A DNA stretch of 57,885 nt. It comes from Myxococcota bacterium (GTDB taxonomy: Bacteria; Myxococcota_C; UBA6777). Positions within the stretch are counted from its first letter, which is position 1, and every line of letters begins with the position of its first letter. The translations under genes were made by a program, and so were the position numbers. This document shows positions 24,606-32,461 of the stretch, in pieces. The notes under the pieces are model-generated. The model saw only the letters and a program-made list of their open reading frames with translations, was not told the origin of the DNA and did no database searches. The stretch spans positions 1 through 57,885 of the forward strand of contig JAKLKB010000026.1 of assembly GCA_023150835.1 (NCBI GenBank), written 5' to 3'.

Positions 24606-24644
24606 ATCACCACCACTGGGTATCCCCGCAGAAAACGCCCCCGA
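24563..24644 (+). repeat. Tandem duplication of the 3' end of the synthetase gene
   Basis: The last coding bases of the Pls-like gene (24563-24601) are repeated immediately after its stop (24610-24644) with a four-base deletion and few substitutions. Both share GTATCCCCGCAGAAAACG. The second copy is non-coding and abuts the stop of the convergent gene, so it may be a slippage or deletion scar. Confidence 0.8.
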
Positions 24645-25457
24645 TCAAAAAAGAGTGGGGATTTGTACAGAAAAAGCAGGCAAGAGCGCAGGACACCGCG
24701 ATAGACAAACCAACGACTCGTGCAGGTGCTTGGCCGCCCAATACAGTTGCGCCACCACCTTCGCGGGTTCTTGCGTTTCTTGAAGGGCTAATGTGGGTAT
24801 TTTTTCTGACGTATGAAAAAGGCCCGCATCCTCAGTACTTGTTCTCGCTTCTTTTCGATTTTCCTCCGTAAGCAACGAACAAATGTTCGGCCTCACAACA
24901 TCCGACGGCGAAAACCCAAGAGAGGCCAACTGCTTTTGATAACGCCAAAAAAGACTTTCCAAACCACGTGCAGACCAGCCGGGCAAATAATCGTATGGCG
25001 GCGGTGGGAGTTCAAAGTCCGGCAAGCGCACACGGCGCAGCCCCTCATCCAAAAACCCGCGTAAAGCAGATGCTGTCGTCGGCAATGGCCCGTTCATCCC
25101 CAACCAAGACAAGACTTCTTCACCGTACGAAGCCACAAGATGCTGACGCAAGTGTTCGATCTCTCGCAAAAGCTCCCCCAAACGCCGCTGCCGCTCATTT
25201 TCGCCAACGTCCTCTTGCGACGCTTCGCGCAACAACGCCCCTTCCCAACCCAACAGCGCGATCTCTAACCGCGCACGCAACGCTGCAACAAAACCTTCGA
25301 TGTGCTCTTGCACCTGAAAGGGATCGAGATCGGATGTCATCGTGCTTTGAACGCGTTCCACCGCGACATACAGCAGATGCGGTACATGAACCTGCAAGTC
25401 TCGCAACAACGCACGTACTTGCTCGACAGAAGGGGGGCGGAAAGGATGCTCGATCAT
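24645..25457 (-). CDS. Hypothetical helical protein
   Basis: A 270-residue cytosolic protein. The ATG at 25457 is preferred over an upstream in-frame start at 25538 because CAGGAGTT lies just before it. The sequence is rich in Leu, Glu, Arg and Gln and predicted helical (EQVRALLRDLQVH, QRRLGELLREIEHLRQHL). A Pro-rich string lies in the middle (ELPPPPYDYLPGW). No signal peptide, membrane helix, catalytic motif or known family is seen. It converges on the synthetase gene. Confidence 0.6.
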   Translation of the reverse strand: MIEHPFRPPSVEQVRALLRDLQVHVPHLLYVAVERVQSTMTSDLDPFQVQEHIEGFVAALRARLEIALLGWEGALLREASQEDVGENERQRRLGELLREIEHLRQHLVASYGEEVLSWLGMNGPLPTTASALRGFLDEGLRRVRLPDFELPPPPYDYLPGWSARGLESLFWRYQKQLASLGFSPSDVVRPNICSLLTEENRKEARTSTEDAGLFHTSEKIPTLALQETQEPAKVVAQLYWAAKHLHESLVCLSRCPALLPAFSVQIPTLF

Positions 25458-25575
25458 CGTTGAAAACTCCTGCACTTTGCCATCGCAAAACGTCCGCGCC
25501 CCACGCAAACGACACACCACACCAACCCACCCAAACAAACCTACACGAACATACGAAGATCTCTACGCTTTTTCA

Positions 25576-25690
25576 CAACTCCTGTTTTTTATTTGGACGC
25601 TCCGAACGCAGATCTGTCCAAGTTTTGGACAGGCCGACGTTTGAGATCTGGACAGACGAGTGTCTCGAATCTGAACAGTCATACGATACC
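25576..25690 (+). promoter_or_regulatory. Cluster of GGACAG-type repeats with a perfect palindrome
   Basis: CTGTCCAA-GTT-TTGGACAG (25614-25632) is a perfect palindrome. Around it, TTTGGAC...CCGA..CG...GATCTG is repeated twice, and GATCTG or AATCTG followed by [GA]ACAG appears twice more to about 25680. The cluster lies in the 494-base space between the divergent hypothetical gene and the transglutaminase-like gene, where operators would sit. The same TCTGTCCAAG string recurs in R2 copy B at 25796. Either an operator array or a decayed repeat is possible. Confidence 0.4.
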
Positions 25691-25740
25691 CGAGTGATGT
25701 ACACAGAGGAGAATACGTAGACGCCTTGTGCTTGGGCAGA

Positions 25741-25828
25741 ACAGGGGGCTGCCTCACCCTTTTTACGATCACACAACGGGCGGATCTCGTACCACTTCTG
25801 TCCAAGATCCGAACAAGGGTTGCTTGGA
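25741..25828 (+). repeat. R2 dispersed repeat, copy B
   Basis: From GGCTGCC at 25747 the sequence aligns without gaps for 45 bases to 35624-35668, sharing TTACG[AG]TCACAC and GGGCGGAT[CT]TCGTA, then continues with looser similarity (GTCCAA, GAACA, CTTGGA) to 25828. It is intergenic, upstream of the transglutaminase-like gene. Copy A is at 11849 and a shorter relative at 57747. Confidence 0.7.
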
Positions 25829-25951
25829 AGAAGTTGGGCGCGGATGCAAAAGGGACAACTCTTTGCGCGATCCTTCGATAATTTCGCGTTGCTTTTGTAC
25901 AACCCGATCACGGCGCATGATGCGCCCCCCCAACCGAACGGAGATCAACCG

Positions 25952-28900
25952 ATGCCCATCAAAAACGATCCAAGCGTCGTCCGCCAACAGCTTCAACAAG
26001 CCTTGAAGAACGGCGTACTCAGCCAAGGTGAATCCAGCAAGATCTTGAAATCCATCGAAAAAGACGGTGTCACACAAAGCGAAGTGGATACTGTCGTGGA
26101 AACCCTCAAGCAAGCCTTGGGCGACGGCATCAGCGGCACAAAGCTCGATACCAGCACCGCTTCGCGCCGCGCCACCGTCAACCAACTCTTGGGTCAACTC
26201 GACAACAAACAGCCGCTGTCCGTCGAAGGGCGAGAAAGAGCACGCACAGGCTCCGTCAGTTGGCTGGATCTGATGGTTCAGCAAAACAGCTTCACAGGGG
26301 CGATCGAGCCGCTCGCCGAAAAGTCCTTCGCAAGAGGCGTTGTGGGCGTCGAAGATGACGGATCCTTGGCCCTTGACAACACGCTGCTCAAGATGGACTC
26401 GCAACCCGCCTCAGCCCAACTCAACGAAGCCCTCTGGAGCCTCACCAAGTCCGGCCAGATGCAAAGCGTCCCCACAGACCGCTTGGGCGCGCTCCAAGAA
26501 AAACTCGTCCAAGTGATGCAAACCCAACTCTCCGTCGAACAAGAAGCACCCGGAAAATACCGTCGATTTACCGCTGCCACCGCCGCTGCGGGGGCGCTCG
26601 CAGACACCGCCGAAAAATGGGACGCCAAGACCATCGACGCTGCTTTGGCCCAAGCCAAAACCGCCCCCACGCCCCTCATGCAAGCCCTCTTGCTGCGTGG
26701 TCTGGAAAAAGCCACCCTCAGCGATACCCAAAAAGCCACCCTCGCCGAGATCAAAAAACCCGATCAATCCGAAAAGATCCTCGAAACCTTCGACAAACTT
26801 CGTACAGAAAACCTGCAAATCGATTGGAAAAAAGTCGACGGTGAGACTGCGCAATTTGGCTTGAACGCTTTGACTTTCGCCAAAAATGAGGCCGCCGTTG
26901 AGAACATCACCAACGGAATGAAAACATGGAAAGATCTGAACAACGACTACAGCAAGCCTTGGGATGGTGAAGAAGTCGGACACATGAGCCGCGTCCTCGA
27001 AAGCTATGTCGAAAAATACCCCCAAGCCTCCTTTGTGTACGGCACATTCGCCACAGGCGCCCCAAAAGAGATCGCCAACATCACCAACGCACGCGCCATC
27101 GAGTCGCTGACACCTGCTCTTGACGCCAATCCGCCCAAGTTCGGGACTTTCCCGTTGACCAAAGACCAAGCCGCTTTCGTCAAAACGCTGCTGCCCAACC
27201 TCCAAGACAAAGCAGCCGCTGAACGCCTAGAGCGTTCGCTCCAACAAGCAGGCGCCCTCTTCTCCAACCAACTCCCTTCCTCTTGGGGAACACCCACCTC
27301 GCCCTCTCAACCCATGCCTCCCGCCGCCTTTGAGATGTTCAAAGAGGCCGTGACCCCGTACCAAGAACAAGCAGGCGGCACAGCCACAGGGAAACTGGAC
27401 TACACAGAATTTCAAAAGAATTTTACGACACAAGTCAAAGATCTCCACACGCAACTCAAACCCCGCCTCAGCGAACTCAGCGCAACCCCACCTCGTTGGG
27501 GAACCACCCAACTCTCCACAGAAGCCGCGCAGTACGTCAAAGGGCTGCTCCAAGACAACCTGCGTTCCAGCATGAGCCTCGACAACATCGGTCGCGCCCT
27601 TGAAGTCGTGAGCAAGCACCACGGCGGCCCCATCCAAGGCGACAGCCTCACACAACTCCGCAACATCATCTCCGACTACAAAGCCGAATGGCCCGATCGC
27701 ACCACCTTTGACTTCAACAAACTTGAACGCATCGCCTCCTACAAAGTCCAAGGCAAAGAAGTTCCGCTGTGTACCATCAACGGAAAGCCCGTTGGCTTGG
27801 CCGATTTCTACAACAAAGTCGGTCTTGATGTCCGAACTGCCGTCAAAGCCGATACATTGCGCCATCCTTGGCAAGCGGATCGCATCGGACTACGTGGGCG
27901 CGAAGCTGTCGAGATCTTGGATGTCGTCGCAGAACAAACCCTACGCGGAGAAGGCCCCGTCGCTGCGTTGCGTAAGCAATTCCCCAACGCGACCGTCGAA
28001 GTCCTTGCTACCGGCCAAGACGGCGGACACCAGCAATTCATCTATCAAGTCCAAAACAACGGGCGCCAGCAACTGTTCGCCCAAGGCTCCGACGGTGCCA
28101 TCCAGCCCTACAATGGCCGCACCGAACCCGCGCTATTTCGCGCAACCATCGGAAAAGAAGGCGAGATCAACGTCCAAGTCCCCCAAAGCATCGACGGACG
28201 CCGCTATGTCTTGCAAACCAACTACGGTGTCGGCGACAAGATCGATATGGAATGGTACGATCCTCGCGGAAGCACCGTCGCTGAAGAAGGCAAGCCCTTT
28301 GAAAGCAATCACCGTGTACTCCAAGCCGAGATCCTTTCCTTCGATGCCAACGGCAACTACACCGTCCGCTACACCCCACCCAACGCCACCGAACCCACCA
28401 CCAAAACTCTCCCTCTCGCAGATATCCGCCGCGCAAACAACCCTCACTACTTTAAGCCGCTCTCGTCTTCTTATTCGGATGTGACCATCAACGTCAACAC
28501 CGATCCCGCGCTCAAAGAGTTTCTCCAAAACGCACAGCCCGTCATCGATCGCTACCTCCCCCAAGACGGCTCGCTCGTTGGACTCAGCGCTGATCAACTC
28601 GCCAAACGCCAAAAAGAGTGCATCTCCGCCCTAATGGACTACACCTCCCATATCGTCAAATACCCTAGTGACAAGGGCAGTTCGGACGCTAACTCCCAAG
28701 GCTACCACAAACTCCTCGAAGACAACTACCGCGTTCCGCTCGGCGAGTTGGTCAAGCTTGGTCGCGGTGTCTGCCGTCACCAGTGCATCTTGGAACATCT
28801 GTTGTTGCAACAAGCAGGCATCGATTCCCGCCTTGCATCGGGAGCCGCCAACACCTCGTCGGGTGGCTTCCGTGGCTACCACATCTGGGCCGAAGTCTCG

Positions 28901-29047
28901 CTCGCCGATGGAAGCCGTTTCCTCTCCGACCAGACGTGGAGCGATCCCACCGTCCCGCTCTGGGATGGCGCGTACAGCACCGACAAACGCCGTATCGAAA
29001 TGTACGATCGAACCGCCCGCTACGACTCCAATATGGTCCTCGAATAG
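25952..29047 (+). CDS. Large protein with C-terminal transglutaminase-like domain
   Basis: A 1031-residue protein. ATG 25952 has GGAGAT upstream; an upstream in-frame ATG at 25820 would add 44 residues with no protein-like character. No signal peptide is visible. Residues 1-600 are helical with repeated Lys/Gln/Ala-rich segments. From about residue 600 the sequence becomes more globular. The last 130 residues have the papain-like/transglutaminase triad in order: Cys941 (GRGVCRHQC), His977 (GYHIWAEV) and Asp993 (LSDQTW). Such domains cleave or cross-link proteins through a thioester. The long N-terminal part is unrecognised. It stands alone as a transcription unit, with repeat-rich DNA on both sides. 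Confidence 0.8.
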   Translation: MPIKNDPSVVRQQLQQALKNGVLSQGESSKILKSIEKDGVTQSEVDTVVETLKQALGDGISGTKLDTSTASRRATVNQLLGQLDNKQPLSVEGRERARTGSVSWLDLMVQQNSFTGAIEPLAEKSFARGVVGVEDDGSLALDNTLLKMDSQPASAQLNEALWSLTKSGQMQSVPTDRLGALQEKLVQVMQTQLSVEQEAPGKYRRFTAATAAAGALADTAEKWDAKTIDAALAQAKTAPTPLMQALLLRGLEKATLSDTQKATLAEIKKPDQSEKILETFDKLRTENLQIDWKKVDGETAQFGLNALTFAKNEAAVENITNGMKTWKDLNNDYSKPWDGEEVGHMSRVLESYVEKYPQASFVYGTFATGAPKEIANITNARAIESLTPALDANPPKFGTFPLTKDQAAFVKTLLPNLQDKAAAERLERSLQQAGALFSNQLPSSWGTPTSPSQPMPPAAFEMFKEAVTPYQEQAGGTATGKLDYTEFQKNFTTQVKDLHTQLKPRLSELSATPPRWGTTQLSTEAAQYVKGLLQDNLRSSMSLDNIGRALEVVSKHHGGPIQGDSLTQLRNIISDYKAEWPDRTTFDFNKLERIASYKVQGKEVPLCTINGKPVGLADFYNKVGLDVRTAVKADTLRHPWQADRIGLRGREAVEILDVVAEQTLRGEGPVAALRKQFPNATVEVLATGQDGGHQQFIYQVQNNGRQQLFAQGSDGAIQPYNGRTEPALFRATIGKEGEINVQVPQSIDGRRYVLQTNYGVGDKIDMEWYDPRGSTVAEEGKPFESNHRVLQAEILSFDANGNYTVRYTPPNATEPTTKTLPLADIRRANNPHYFKPLSSSYSDVTINVNTDPALKEFLQNAQPVIDRYLPQDGSLVGLSADQLAKRQKECISALMDYTSHIVKYPSDKGSSDANSQGYHKLLEDNYRVPLGELVKLGRGVCRHQCILEHLLLQQAGIDSRLASGAANTSSGGFRGYHIWAEVSLADGSRFLSDQTWSDPTVPLWDGAYSTDKRRIEMYDRTARYDSNMVLE

Positions 29048-29153
29048 TCCCCCTCCATAGCCTCCCTCGAATAGTCTCCCTCACCACCACGCCCCACCAA
29101 GCCAACAAGCCGCTCCTCTCTCTCATAAGACTTACGCAGTTGCCAGAAAAATC

Positions 29154-29244
29154 CGTGTTCGTGACACTTCAAGCGAGAGAGTCGCTGATTTGAAAGACAG
29201 TGATCTCTTCGCCCGTACGGGGTCAAGGGGCCTTCGGTCGCCTG
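29154..29244 (-). repeat. R1 dispersed repeat, copy 4 (reverse orientation)
   Basis: Read on the minus strand, a block starting CCCCGTACGG and ending CGAACACGG (29222 to 29154) lines up with the 70-base core of the plus-strand R1 copies, one base shorter. It keeps CGCTTGA and CACGAACACG and is followed by ATTTTTCTGG. The hairpin side is at 29225-29244, and a further perfect hairpin ATGGGGC-AGC-GCCCCAT lies at 29251-29267. The motif ACTTACGCAGTT just beyond (29130) recurs at 43396. Confidence 0.65.
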
Positions 29245-29330
29245 CGGGGCATGGGGCAGCGCCCCATAGGCGTTAGGTGAAGCCACATCTCGCGGGCATC
29301 ACGCAGAGGATATCGAAAAGAAGAGTTCAC

Positions 29331-29582
29331 GGAAATCACGGAAATCACGGAAAATACGGAAAGCACGGAAATCACGGAAATCACGGAAATCACGGAAATC
29401 ACGGAAAGTTCGGAAAGCACGGAAAGCACGGAAAGTTCGGAAAGCACGGAAAGTTCGGAAAGCACGGAAAGTTCGGAAAGTTCGGAAAGCACGGAAAGTT
29501 CGGAAAGTTCGGAAAGCACGGAAAGCACGGAAAGTTCGGAAAGCACGGAAAGTTCGGAAAGCACGGAAAGTACGGAAAGTGC
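29331..29582 (+). repeat. 9-bp minisatellite, 28 units
   Basis: Twenty-eight exact-length units of GGAAA followed by four variable bases. Early units are mainly GGAAATCAC; later ones switch irregularly between GGAAAGCAC and GGAAAGTTC. The array has no stop codons in several frames on both strands, giving false repetitive reading frames (KHGKFGKHG-like or FRTFRAF-like). No ribosome site or flanking coding character supports translation. It lies in the 916-base space between the transglutaminase-like and outer-membrane-type genes. Confidence 0.95.
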
Positions 29583-29963
29583 GGCGACGGGGTTTCTCTG
29601 TGCGCTCAGACTTTCTGCCTTCCTCCCCCTCGCGGCAGCAGCGAGGCTTTGCGAGCGTCGCAGGGAGAGGAGACGCCCGAAGGGCAGGGGTGAGCGTCAC
29701 GCGATTTGTCCCCCAGTAAGAGCCAAAGACCGTGAACAGGGGAGGGAGAGAAAGTCGGAGGCAGCGAGGTTTTGGTGTTCCATGCCACACGCTGTTTGCA
29801 CGAGAGAGCGTCTTTGCCTGCTCCAACTTCCCCCCGTGAACAGGGGGGATTGAGGGGGGGGCGAGCAAAAGAAAAGGCGATCAAGACCGACTCGACGAGG
29901 TTTCCACCTTCACCTAACGCTTATGAGGCAGCGCTCCACAAAAACCTTCCAACCGCGCAAGTT
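29583..29963. other. Intergenic stretch with G/C-run hairpins, no gene
   Basis: No gene is supported here. The stretch has a perfect hairpin CCCCCC-GTGAACA-GGGGGG at 29830-29848, and a related CCGTGAACAGGGGAGGG at 29730-29746, so it contains two copies of a GTGAACAGGGG motif. CTCGC...GCGAG and CGCCCGAAGGGC-like short inverted repeats lie at 29627-29685. The string CTTCACCTAACGC at 29908-29920 is the reverse complement of GCGTTAGGTGAAG at 29270-29282, so the 9-bp array is bracketed by a short inverted repeat. Confidence 0.6.
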
Positions 29964-32252
29964 CTATTGAAACTTAAAATTCAATCCCACCAAAAGAGTC
30001 AAATAAAAACTCGGCGGGCGGGCTTCGGCGAAAAAGTTCCCCGGAAAGAAAAAGTCCAATTCAAAGGCAGCACTCATCCAAGGCGTGATGCGGTATGTGG
30101 CTTCAAGATCGATCTCAAAACCATAGAAGTTTCCCGGGCGTATCCCTTGTTGGAAAGAAGCCAACGGAAGGGCTTGTGACCATAACGGCGCTCCCTTCAA
30201 GATCACCTCGACAACGCTCACGGTTTCAGTTTCTTCCTCTTCGGCCTCTTCTTCCTCTTCGTCTTCCTCTTCTTCCTCGTCCGCTTTTTTCTTTGCGGGT
30301 GCTGTCGGCTTGGGCGTCGGGGATGCTTTTGCTTCGGTGGCTTTGGGTTCAGCAGAAGACAGCGGTTTGGTTCTCTCGGCAGGCTTGGGCGCGGGCGCTT
30401 TGCCCTCTTCGTTGAGAGGCGACGCCTTGGACTGTGCTTTTCCGTCAGGCGCTTTTTCTTCTTCCTCCTCCTCCTCTTCCTCTTCCTCCTTTTCTTCCTT
30501 TCCTGCTTTGCCTTGTTTTTTCTTTTCATCCGCGAATTTCTTTTTTAACAATTTCTTTGCTTTTTTCTGGCTGGCTTTTTTCTTCTTTTTCGATGCCGCG
30601 ATCTTTTGATCGATATGGAAGCGCAAAACAAAACCGGGCGCGATCACGCCTCGCCCCGTCATTCCGGCGATGCTGATGTTTCGCTGCGAAGATTCCGAGT
30701 TAATCCCACCATTGAAGAAGATGTTGGTGTAGCGCAATTGAGGGGCGATCCCCATAAAAGCATGGATGGTCTCGCCTTCTCGCACCCTTACGCTATCGCC
30801 GCTTAAAAAAACAAAAAACAAAGCACTCGAAAACATCGGATGCCAGTCGTAGGTCACTTTCAATTGACCCGCAAACCCCAAGCCCGTCAAAGGCATATCG
30901 TCCACGATGGTTTCAGGAGCCTCTCGGTTCACTTGCTGTGTGACGAGTGGCTGGCTTTGTTGCCCGATCTGGCTCTGTCGTTCACGCAATGCCGGCGGCA
31001 ACGTGCGATCCAGAAAGCCCGGAGGACGGACTTGGGGATCACGCGAAAGCACCAACAACATCTTCGAGTAATAAAGATGCGCGCTCCCTTCGATCTTCAG
31101 ATTCTTCCACTTAAAAGCGCCCTCCACACCCACCCAAAAGTGATGCCCTTGGGATTCCATTCGACCCGAACAAGCGTTTAAAAAGTGTGTACGCGGCAAC
31201 GGCGCTCCTGCCGGGATAATGCCTCGTTCTTGTTGCGTCTTGGCCACCGCCGTCATACCGTCGATCTCCGCCGGAACCGCCAAAAGGGAGCGCAGGCTGG
31301 CGAGTTTTCTTTCATCGCACTGCACAGCCCCCGATTCGCATTGTTGCAGCTCATCATAAGCCTTTTGATGACTTGTTTTCGCGACTTTGTATGGTTCGTC
31401 AAGGTTTCGGGGGGCTTGGGGTTCCGCCAAACAATTGAATTCAAGATCAGGATTATAGCGTTGGTTGTATTGACGAGACAGCCCTGCAAGGATGCTATCG
31501 CGCAAGATCGGATACAAAAGTAACCCACCCAAAGAATCTCCGTCGTACATATACGCAAAAGAAATTCCTGCGCTATGTTCATCATCAAAGACATACTCAA
31601 ACGAAGTATGCAGGACAGGACTTTTCTTTCCCGACGCAGTAAATGTGCTATCCGGCAAAAAAGCATCGATCTTTAAGCGAAAAGGAGCCACCGCCGCTTC
31701 GCGTTCGGACAAGTCCATCAAAAAACGAATGCCTAGCGCATAGTTATCGTAGATCGCAGCCCGCCCAAGACTGAGGTTCATGATCCCCGCACGAACCCCG
31801 ATCCATTGATCTTTTGCAAAGTACACATGGGTATACAACTCGCGGATCATAAAAGATTCACGCAACAAGATATCCATCGGATTCACGGAGGTTCCCGTTT
31901 GAGCAGGGTAAAGAACCGTGTTGTTCCACTCGATACGAAACGCATCGCGGGTGCTATTTTTTCGCTGCCCAACCAACAACTCCCCCAGATCCAGCCGCAG
32001 CTTGGAGTGAACAAATTCGCTCCATTCCACTTCGGTTTCAAATCCCGCAAGCAGCGAACCCGCAACAAGATTCTCATCAAAAGACAGCGAATCTCCACTG
32101 CTGTTAAGCGTCCGATAATCCCAATTAAAACGAGGACCAAAGCTCAACTCCCATGTGGCTTTGATCGCGACGGCCTGCGGAGGGATCAAAAAAAACAAAA
32201 AGACAAGAGCAAGACAACGCACGAACAACGGGCGCATTGTGGGGAGGCGCAT
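29964..32252 (-). CDS. Outer-membrane-type protein with acidic low-complexity linker
   Basis: A 762-residue protein, with AAGGAG before the ATG at 32252 and a signal peptide (LALVFLFFLIPPQAVA). The first 550 mature residues alternate in short amphipathic strands with many Tyr, Trp and Phe (WELSFGPRFNWDY, GISFAYMYDGDSLGG), as in porin-like beta-barrels. A region of about 120 residues follows that is highly charged: a Lys-rich stretch, a run of about eleven Glu, an Ala/Pro/Lys stretch and a second Glu-rich run. The last 70 residues return to barrel-like strands, ending with NFKFQ. A disordered insertion before the final strands is unusual. The substrate or role is unknown. Confidence 0.75.
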   Translation of the reverse strand: MRLPTMRPLFVRCLALVFLFFLIPPQAVAIKATWELSFGPRFNWDYRTLNSSGDSLSFDENLVAGSLLAGFETEVEWSEFVHSKLRLDLGELLVGQRKNSTRDAFRIEWNNTVLYPAQTGTSVNPMDILLRESFMIRELYTHVYFAKDQWIGVRAGIMNLSLGRAAIYDNYALGIRFLMDLSEREAAVAPFRLKIDAFLPDSTFTASGKKSPVLHTSFEYVFDDEHSAGISFAYMYDGDSLGGLLLYPILRDSILAGLSRQYNQRYNPDLEFNCLAEPQAPRNLDEPYKVAKTSHQKAYDELQQCESGAVQCDERKLASLRSLLAVPAEIDGMTAVAKTQQERGIIPAGAPLPRTHFLNACSGRMESQGHHFWVGVEGAFKWKNLKIEGSAHLYYSKMLLVLSRDPQVRPPGFLDRTLPPALRERQSQIGQQSQPLVTQQVNREAPETIVDDMPLTGLGFAGQLKVTYDWHPMFSSALFFVFLSGDSVRVREGETIHAFMGIAPQLRYTNIFFNGGINSESSQRNISIAGMTGRGVIAPGFVLRFHIDQKIAASKKKKKASQKKAKKLLKKKFADEKKKQGKAGKEEKEEEEEEEEEEEKAPDGKAQSKASPLNEEGKAPAPKPAERTKPLSSAEPKATEAKASPTPKPTAPAKKKADEEEEEDEEEEEAEEEETETVSVVEVILKGAPLWSQALPLASFQQGIRPGNFYGFEIDLEATYRITPWMSAAFELDFFFPGNFFAEARPPSFYLTLLVGLNFKFQ

Positions 32253-32461
32253 GATGTGGACTCCTTACCCTCAAAAGCGTGGTGACTTCGCAAACAACAC
32301 AGCAGCAAACATACGACAGGTTTGAACGTTTGCGTACACAACACCCGCAAGCCTAGCCGATGCGATGATTCGATCGCAAGATGTTCGCTCTTGCGCTGCT
32401 GTCTTGTGCTATGTATTGTCGGTGTTTTGCGTTGACGTTTGATCGAAAAAGGAGACTCTTG

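Noticed and set aside
29100-29300. ACTTACGCAGTT at 29130 and 43396 as insertion-sequence ends
   Set aside because: The motif recalls IS termini, but no transposase, paired end or target duplication is present, so no mobile element is called.
29223-29868. Minus-strand and plus-strand frames across the 9-bp array
   Set aside because: Pure repeat translation (Ser/Leu/Val, Phe/Arg or Gly/Lys/His patterns) with no support as genes.
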